Source: Conexibacter sp. DBS9H8
GTDB taxonomy: Bacteria > Actinomycetota > Thermoleophilia > Solirubrobacterales > Solirubrobacteraceae
DNA: 64,000 nucleotides
Direction of reading: 5' to 3'
Assembly (NCBI RefSeq): GCF_023330685.1
Contig: NZ_CP097128.1
Location: forward strand, 1,364,001-1,428,000
The position numbers and the translations under genes are program-made. The stretch's first letter is position 1. Every line of letters begins with the position of its first letter. Below are positions 60,077 to 64,000 of the stretch, piece by piece. The notes beneath the pieces are model-generated. The model was not told where the DNA came from. It was given only the letters and a program-made list of their open reading frames with translations, and searched no databases.

Positions 60077-62053
60077 ATGAAAGAGCAGAGCGAGCGACAC
60101 CTCGGCGACTTCACCGCCACCCCATCCCTGCTCTGGCTTGTCCCCGTCGCCGTGCTCGTCGGCGTGCTCGCGGCCGGGATCTCCCTCGCCCTGCTCGACA
60201 TGATCGGGTTCTTCACCAACCTCCTCTACTACGGCCGGCTCAGCGTCAGCCTCGTCTCCCCCGACCACAACACGCTCGGCTGGATCTCGGTGCTCATTCC
60301 GATCGGCGGTGGGTTGATCGTCGGCCTGACGGCCCGTTATGGCTCCGAGCAGATCCGCGGGCACGGCATCCCCGAGGCGATGGAGCGGATCCTCATCAAC
60401 GGCAGCAGCGTCGCCCCGCGGCTGGCGATCCTCAAGCCGATCTCGAGCGCGATCAGCATCGGCACCGGCGGTCCCTTCGGCGCGGAGGGGCCGATCATCC
60501 TCACCGGCGGTGCGGTCGGCTCGCTCATCGGCCAGATGTTCTCCCTCACCGCGGCCCAGCGCCGCAGCCTCCTCGTCGCCGGTGCGTCGGCCGGGATGAG
60601 CGCGGTGTTCGGGACGCCGGTGGCGGCGACCCTGTTCGGCGTCGAGCTGCTCGCGTTCGAGTTCAAGCCCCGCTCGATGGTCCTGATCGGGATCGCCTCG
60701 GCGACCGCCGACGGGCTGCGGATGGTGATGGCCGCCCACCACCTCGTCCACCCCCAGCCACTGTTCCCGATCCCCGGTCACCCGCCGGTGCACGGCTTCG
60801 CCCTGTTCGGCGCCGCCGCCGTCGGACTCGTCGTCGGGCTCGCCGCCTGGGTGATGACCGAAGCGGTCTACGGTGCCGAGGATCTGTTCAAGCGCCTCAG
60901 CGGCCACCTGCACTGGATGTGGTGGCCGATGATCGGCGGGCTGATCATCGGACTCGGTGGAATGGTCGACTCCCGCGCCCTCGGGGTCGGCTATGACTCG
61001 ATTCACGCCGAGCTGCTCGGACGGCTCGGGCTCGGCGCGCTGATCGCGCTGTTCTGCACCAAGCTGGTGATCTGGGCAGGCGGGCTGGGCGGCGGGACGA
61101 GCGGGGGGATCCTTGCCCCGATCCTGATGATGGGGGCGGCGATCGGCGGGATCCTCGGCCACATCCTCCCCGGGGCGACGGCCGGCGTGTGGGCCCTGAT
61201 CGGGCTTGCCGCGGCCCTCGGCGGGGTGACCCGCTCCCCGTTCACCGCGATCATCTTCGCCTTCGAGCTGACCCACGACGCCAACAGCCTGCTCGCGCTG
61301 CTGATCGCCGCGACCGTCGCTCACCTCGTCAGCGTGCTCGTGCTGAAGCGGTCGATCCTCACCGAGAAGGTCGCGCGCCGCGGCTTCCACGTGATGCGCG
61401 AGTACGCTGTCGATCCGCTCGAGGCGACGTTCGTGCGCGAGGTGATGGAGACCGACGTGTTCACCGTCACGCCCGAGCAGCCGCTCGCCGAACTGCGTCG
61501 TACCCTCGCCGAGGGCTCACCGCACCGCCGCCAGCGCCTCTACCCGGTCATCGACCCTGACGCCCGCCTCCTCGGCGTGCTCGCCTTCTCGGCGGTGCTC
61601 GCCGAGCGGGACGGCTCCGTGACGGTCGCCGACGCGATGGTGAGCGCCCCGGTCAGCGCGCACGCCGACGAGATCCTCCGCGGGGTCGCCGACCGCATGT
61701 GTGAGCGCGAGCTCGGGGTACTGCCCGTGCTCAGCCGTGAGGATCGGCCCCGTCTGGAGGGGCTCATCACCGAGTTCAACCTGCTCCGGGCCCGCCAGAA
61801 GCTGCTGACCGAGGAGCGCCACGCCGAGCGGCTGTTGTATCCGCTCGGACGCCGGGCGCGCACTCAGATCACCGAGCCGCCCGCCCTCCCGGTCACACCC
61901 GCGCCGGCTCCCGACGACCCGGCCGACGAGCTGGGGCCCGACGCGTCGTTGCCGCGGACGCCAGTGGGATCGTCCAGTCCCACGGGTCGCGGTCTGGCAC
62001 CGGAACCGCAGGTGGCACCGACCCCGACGCCTGACCCGGCTGGAGAGACCTGA
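60077..62053 (+). CDS. ClC-family chloride channel/transporter with C-terminal CBS domains
   Basis: This 658-aa protein has a ClC membrane domain (residues 18-430) and a CBS pair (VREVMETDVFTVTPEQPLAE and VADAMVSAPVSAHADEILRG). The gating Glu is kept in GTGGPFGAEGPIIL, and GGVTRSPFTAIIF is the third signature. The first anion motif, usually GSGIP, reads GHGIPEAM, a known bacterial variant. A Pro-rich tail of about 60 residues overlaps the convergent glycosyltransferase gene by 161 bases. Whether it is a channel or H+/Cl- exchanger is open. TAACAT lies nine bases before the ATG. Confidence 0.92.
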   Translation: MKEQSERHLGDFTATPSLLWLVPVAVLVGVLAAGISLALLDMIGFFTNLLYYGRLSVSLVSPDHNTLGWISVLIPIGGGLIVGLTARYGSEQIRGHGIPEAMERILINGSSVAPRLAILKPISSAISIGTGGPFGAEGPIILTGGAVGSLIGQMFSLTAAQRRSLLVAGASAGMSAVFGTPVAATLFGVELLAFEFKPRSMVLIGIASATADGLRMVMAAHHLVHPQPLFPIPGHPPVHGFALFGAAAVGLVVGLAAWVMTEAVYGAEDLFKRLSGHLHWMWWPMIGGLIIGLGGMVDSRALGVGYDSIHAELLGRLGLGALIALFCTKLVIWAGGLGGGTSGGILAPILMMGAAIGGILGHILPGATAGVWALIGLAAALGGVTRSPFTAIIFAFELTHDANSLLALLIAATVAHLVSVLVLKRSILTEKVARRGFHVMREYAVDPLEATFVREVMETDVFTVTPEQPLAELRRTLAEGSPHRRQRLYPVIDPDARLLGVLAFSAVLAERDGSVTVADAMVSAPVSAHADEILRGVADRMCERELGVLPVLSREDRPRLEGLITEFNLLRARQKLLTEERHAERLLYPLGRRARTQITEPPALPVTPAPAPDDPADELGPDASLPRTPVGSSSPTGRGLAPEPQVAPTPTPDPAGET

Positions 62054-64000
62054 CCGTCCCGAACGGCGCCTCCGCGACCGGGGGGACGTTCTCGCGGCCG
62101 CGCAGCCGGTGCAGCGGCGCGAGCACGTGGCAGTACTCGAGCAGCCGGCGGTGGGCGGCCGGGTCGGCGTCACGGATCAGCGCGCCGACCGCCCAGCCGT
62201 CGCCGGCCGGCCGGCAGCTGACGATCTCCACGCCGAGGGCGATTGGGAGCGGGTCGTCGCCAAGGGTGGGCAGGGAGACGAGGGCGCGAGCGTGGAGGCC
62301 GACCGGGAGCGCGCTCCCCGTCCTCAGACCGATCCCGGCGGGAGTGAGGTCGGTGCTGTGGCAGATCAGGATCGCCGGTTCGAGGCCGGCGACGGTGAGG
62401 GAGACGGGGGCGTGCAGGCTGACCCGGTATTGGGTGCGCAACTGGGAGCGGCCGCCGAGCCGGACGAGGGTGCGCAGCACGCGGCGGAGCTCGATCAGCG
62501 CGAGGGTGGGGACGATCCAGCGCGCGATCCCGTGCACGGGCGGGAGCACCCCGACACCGAGGTCGGTGAGCAGACGGGCGATCACGCCGAGGGTGAGCGC
62601 GCCGGCGACGGCGAGCAACAGGCGCAGCTGAGACAGGGCCGTCCAGCCGCCGACGTCGACGCCCTCCTTGGGGGTGACCCGGAAGGTCGTCCGCCCGGGA
62701 TGGATCACGCAGCGCAGAGCCCGCCCGTAGATCTCGGCGGTGGAGAGCTCGAAGTGGGTCGTGTCGGCGATCCGCTGGTAGCCGCGGCAGAGGCCGCTGC
62801 CGGCGCCGATCGACAGCAGCGTCGCTGGCGCCCACAGGAGGCCGAGCGTGGCGACGGTCGCATGCAGGGCGAGCTGTCCGCTCCACAGCATCGCCGCGAG
62901 CGTCGCCAGGGTGAGCAGCCGCACCGGGCCAGCCAGGTAGGAGGTGAGGCTGCCGAAGTAGCTGAGCCGCTGGGCGACGGTCAGCCTCCGGGCCCACAGC
63001 GGCGACTGGCGCGTACCGAAGACGGCGAGGTTCCCGCGCGCCCAGCGGTCGCGCTGGAGCAGATAGCTGGCGAGGTCGTGGGGGGCGAGGCCCTGGATGA
63101 GCACCTCATCGTGGTAGCGGGTGCGCCAGCCGGCCTGGTGGAGCTTGATCGTCGTGTGGAAGTCCTCGGCGATCGTGTCGGTGGCAACCCCCCCGACCTC
63201 CCGGAGGGCGGCGCGGCGGATGACCGCACCCGAGCCGCACCAGAACGCCGCGTTGTGACGGTCCTTACCGGGCATAACAACCGAGAAGAACACCGACTGC
63301 TCGTGTCGGCCCGGCTCGTAGTGCTGCACCGAATCGTGGTTGGAGAAGTCGTGCGGGGTCTGTACGAGGGCGACCCGCGGGTCGTCGAAGTACCCGACGA
63401 GGGCGTCGAGGGTGTCGGGGAGCGGGACGTGGTCGGCGTCGAGGACGAGCACGAGCGTGCCTTCGGTCCGCTCGAGGGCGGAGTTGATATTGCCCGCCTT
63501 GGCGTGGGTCCGCTCGGTCCGGGTCAGGTAGCGGGCTCCGTACTGGGCGGCGAGGGCCGCGGCCTCGGGCCGGTGGCCGTCGTCGAGCAGGTAGGTGGTG
63601 TGGGGGTGACGCAGAGCGGCGCAGCCGATCAGGGTCGCTGAGAGCACCGACTCGGGCTCGTCATAGGTACACACGTACACGTCGACGGTCGGCGGCTCGG
63701 ACGTGCGGAGGGGCGGCCGGACCGCCGCGGGCCGCTCCCACCCGAACCACGTGAGCATCGCCAGGCTGTAGAGGCCGTAGGACTCGCAGACCAGCAGGAC
63801 AGTCGACAGCCACAGGTTGGCGCCCTGCGCGCTCCAGCCGATCCGCCAGACGAGGTAGACCACCCCCCAGCCGAGGGCGATCAGCGCGAGCAGCCGGAGG
63901 GTGCGAGGGTGGCGCTCCCACCAGCGCCCCCAGCGGGTCTGCGCCCGTTCACCGGGCCGTTCCGCCCCGATTTCCGGGCGGATCCCCAGCAGCAGCCATT
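61893..64000 (-). CDS. Cellulose-synthase-like glycosyltransferase 2 with PilZ domain, N-terminus beyond window edge
   Basis: The frame is open to the right edge, so at least 700 aa of a membrane GT2 are present. Catalytic motifs are DVYVCTYDEP, the second Asp in VLDADHVPLPD, IAEDFHT and the processive QRDRWARGN, which define BcsA-like polymerases. Transmembrane helices flank the domain. A PilZ domain follows, with RTQYR (RxxxR) and DLTPAGIG (DxSxxG with Thr for Ser), implying c-di-GMP activation. The C-terminal 60 residues are Pro/Arg-rich and overlap the ClC gene. It probably exports a beta-glucan or similar polymer. An internal GTG at 63863 is not the start. Confidence 0.9.
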   Translation of the reverse strand, partial: WLLLGIRPEIGAERPGERAQTRWGRWWERHPRTLRLLALIALGWGVVYLVWRIGWSAQGANLWLSTVLLVCESYGLYSLAMLTWFGWERPAAVRPPLRTSEPPTVDVYVCTYDEPESVLSATLIGCAALRHPHTTYLLDDGHRPEAAALAAQYGARYLTRTERTHAKAGNINSALERTEGTLVLVLDADHVPLPDTLDALVGYFDDPRVALVQTPHDFSNHDSVQHYEPGRHEQSVFFSVVMPGKDRHNAAFWCGSGAVIRRAALREVGGVATDTIAEDFHTTIKLHQAGWRTRYHDEVLIQGLAPHDLASYLLQRDRWARGNLAVFGTRQSPLWARRLTVAQRLSYFGSLTSYLAGPVRLLTLATLAAMLWSGQLALHATVATLGLLWAPATLLSIGAGSGLCRGYQRIADTTHFELSTAEIYGRALRCVIHPGRTTFRVTPKEGVDVGGWTALSQLRLLLAVAGALTLGVIARLLTDLGVGVLPPVHGIARWIVPTLALIELRRVLRTLVRLGGRSQLRTQYRVSLHAPVSLTVAGLEPAILICHSTDLTPAGIGLRTGSALPVGLHARALVSLPTLGDDPLPIALGVEIVSCRPAGDGWAVGALIRDADPAAHRRLLEYCHVLAPLHRLRGRENVPPVAEAPFGTVRSLQPGQASGSVPPAVPVPDRDPWDWTIPLASAATTRRAPARRPGRREPARV

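Overview
The window is very GC-rich, densely packed bacterial DNA. It looks like an actinobacterium, most likely a deep-branching soil lineage such as Thermoleophilia/Solirubrobacterales. The class is my inference. The actinobacterial call rests on a class II (plant-type) DAHP synthase, an F420-type luciferase-like oxidoreductase, a DUF6295-like protein, a PASTA lipoprotein next to a Ser/Thr kinase, a CsoR repressor, and many genes whose start codon sits 6-7 nt after a TANNNT box, as in leaderless actinobacterial mRNAs.

Layout. 0-10 kb: class II DAHP synthase (cut by the left edge), an SDR, a membrane diguanylate cyclase, an M19 dipeptidase, a DJ-1/PfpI protein, a 58-aa hydrophobic protein, then a minus-strand run of glgX, a DEAD-box helicase and an asparaginase-like gene. 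10-17 kb: a quinol-monooxygenase-like protein, a giant secreted beta-helix protein and its upstream LAL/LuxR regulator. 17-24 kb: a CYTH protein, a tandem GNAT, two PIN/RHH toxin-antitoxin modules, an APH-like kinase, a PyrE-VOC fusion, a frameshifted ATPase and a HIT-like remnant, ending at tRNA-Thr(GGT). This last stretch looks like accessory DNA. 24-35 kb: two ferritin-like proteins and a cupredoxin, an LLM oxidoreductase, a dienelactone hydrolase, a PASTA lipoprotein divergent from a transmembrane Ser/Thr kinase, and a penicillin-acylase-family hydrolase.

35-41 kb is a transition-metal block. An MntR-like regulator is divergent from an NRAMP transporter. A Zn/Mn ABC importer with two permease genes is divergent from a Fur/Zur regulator. 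Each divergent pair has an inverted repeat placed over promoter elements. 41-51 kb: a PabB-PabC fusion, a secreted GH6-like protein, a TetR-controlled cytochrome P450 - GMC oxidoreductase - Gfo/Idh/MocA operon, and an FMN glutamate-synthase-like protein. 51.4-54.4 kb: a serine-recombinase cassette flanked by inverted copies of a 12-bp sequence, one of them inside the recombinase gene. 54-64 kb: a PLP decarboxylase, a CALB-like lipase, a CsoR-controlled copper operon (chaperone, CopA, CsoR) with a visible operator, a ClC-CBS channel, and a cellulose-synthase-like GT2 with PilZ domain running off the right edge.

Themes. Three convergent gene pairs overlap at their 3' ends. Four other convergent pairs are separated by perfect GC-rich hairpins without a U-tract. 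The diguanylate cyclase and the PilZ glycosyltransferase make c-di-GMP-controlled polysaccharide synthesis plausible, though they lie 60 kb apart.
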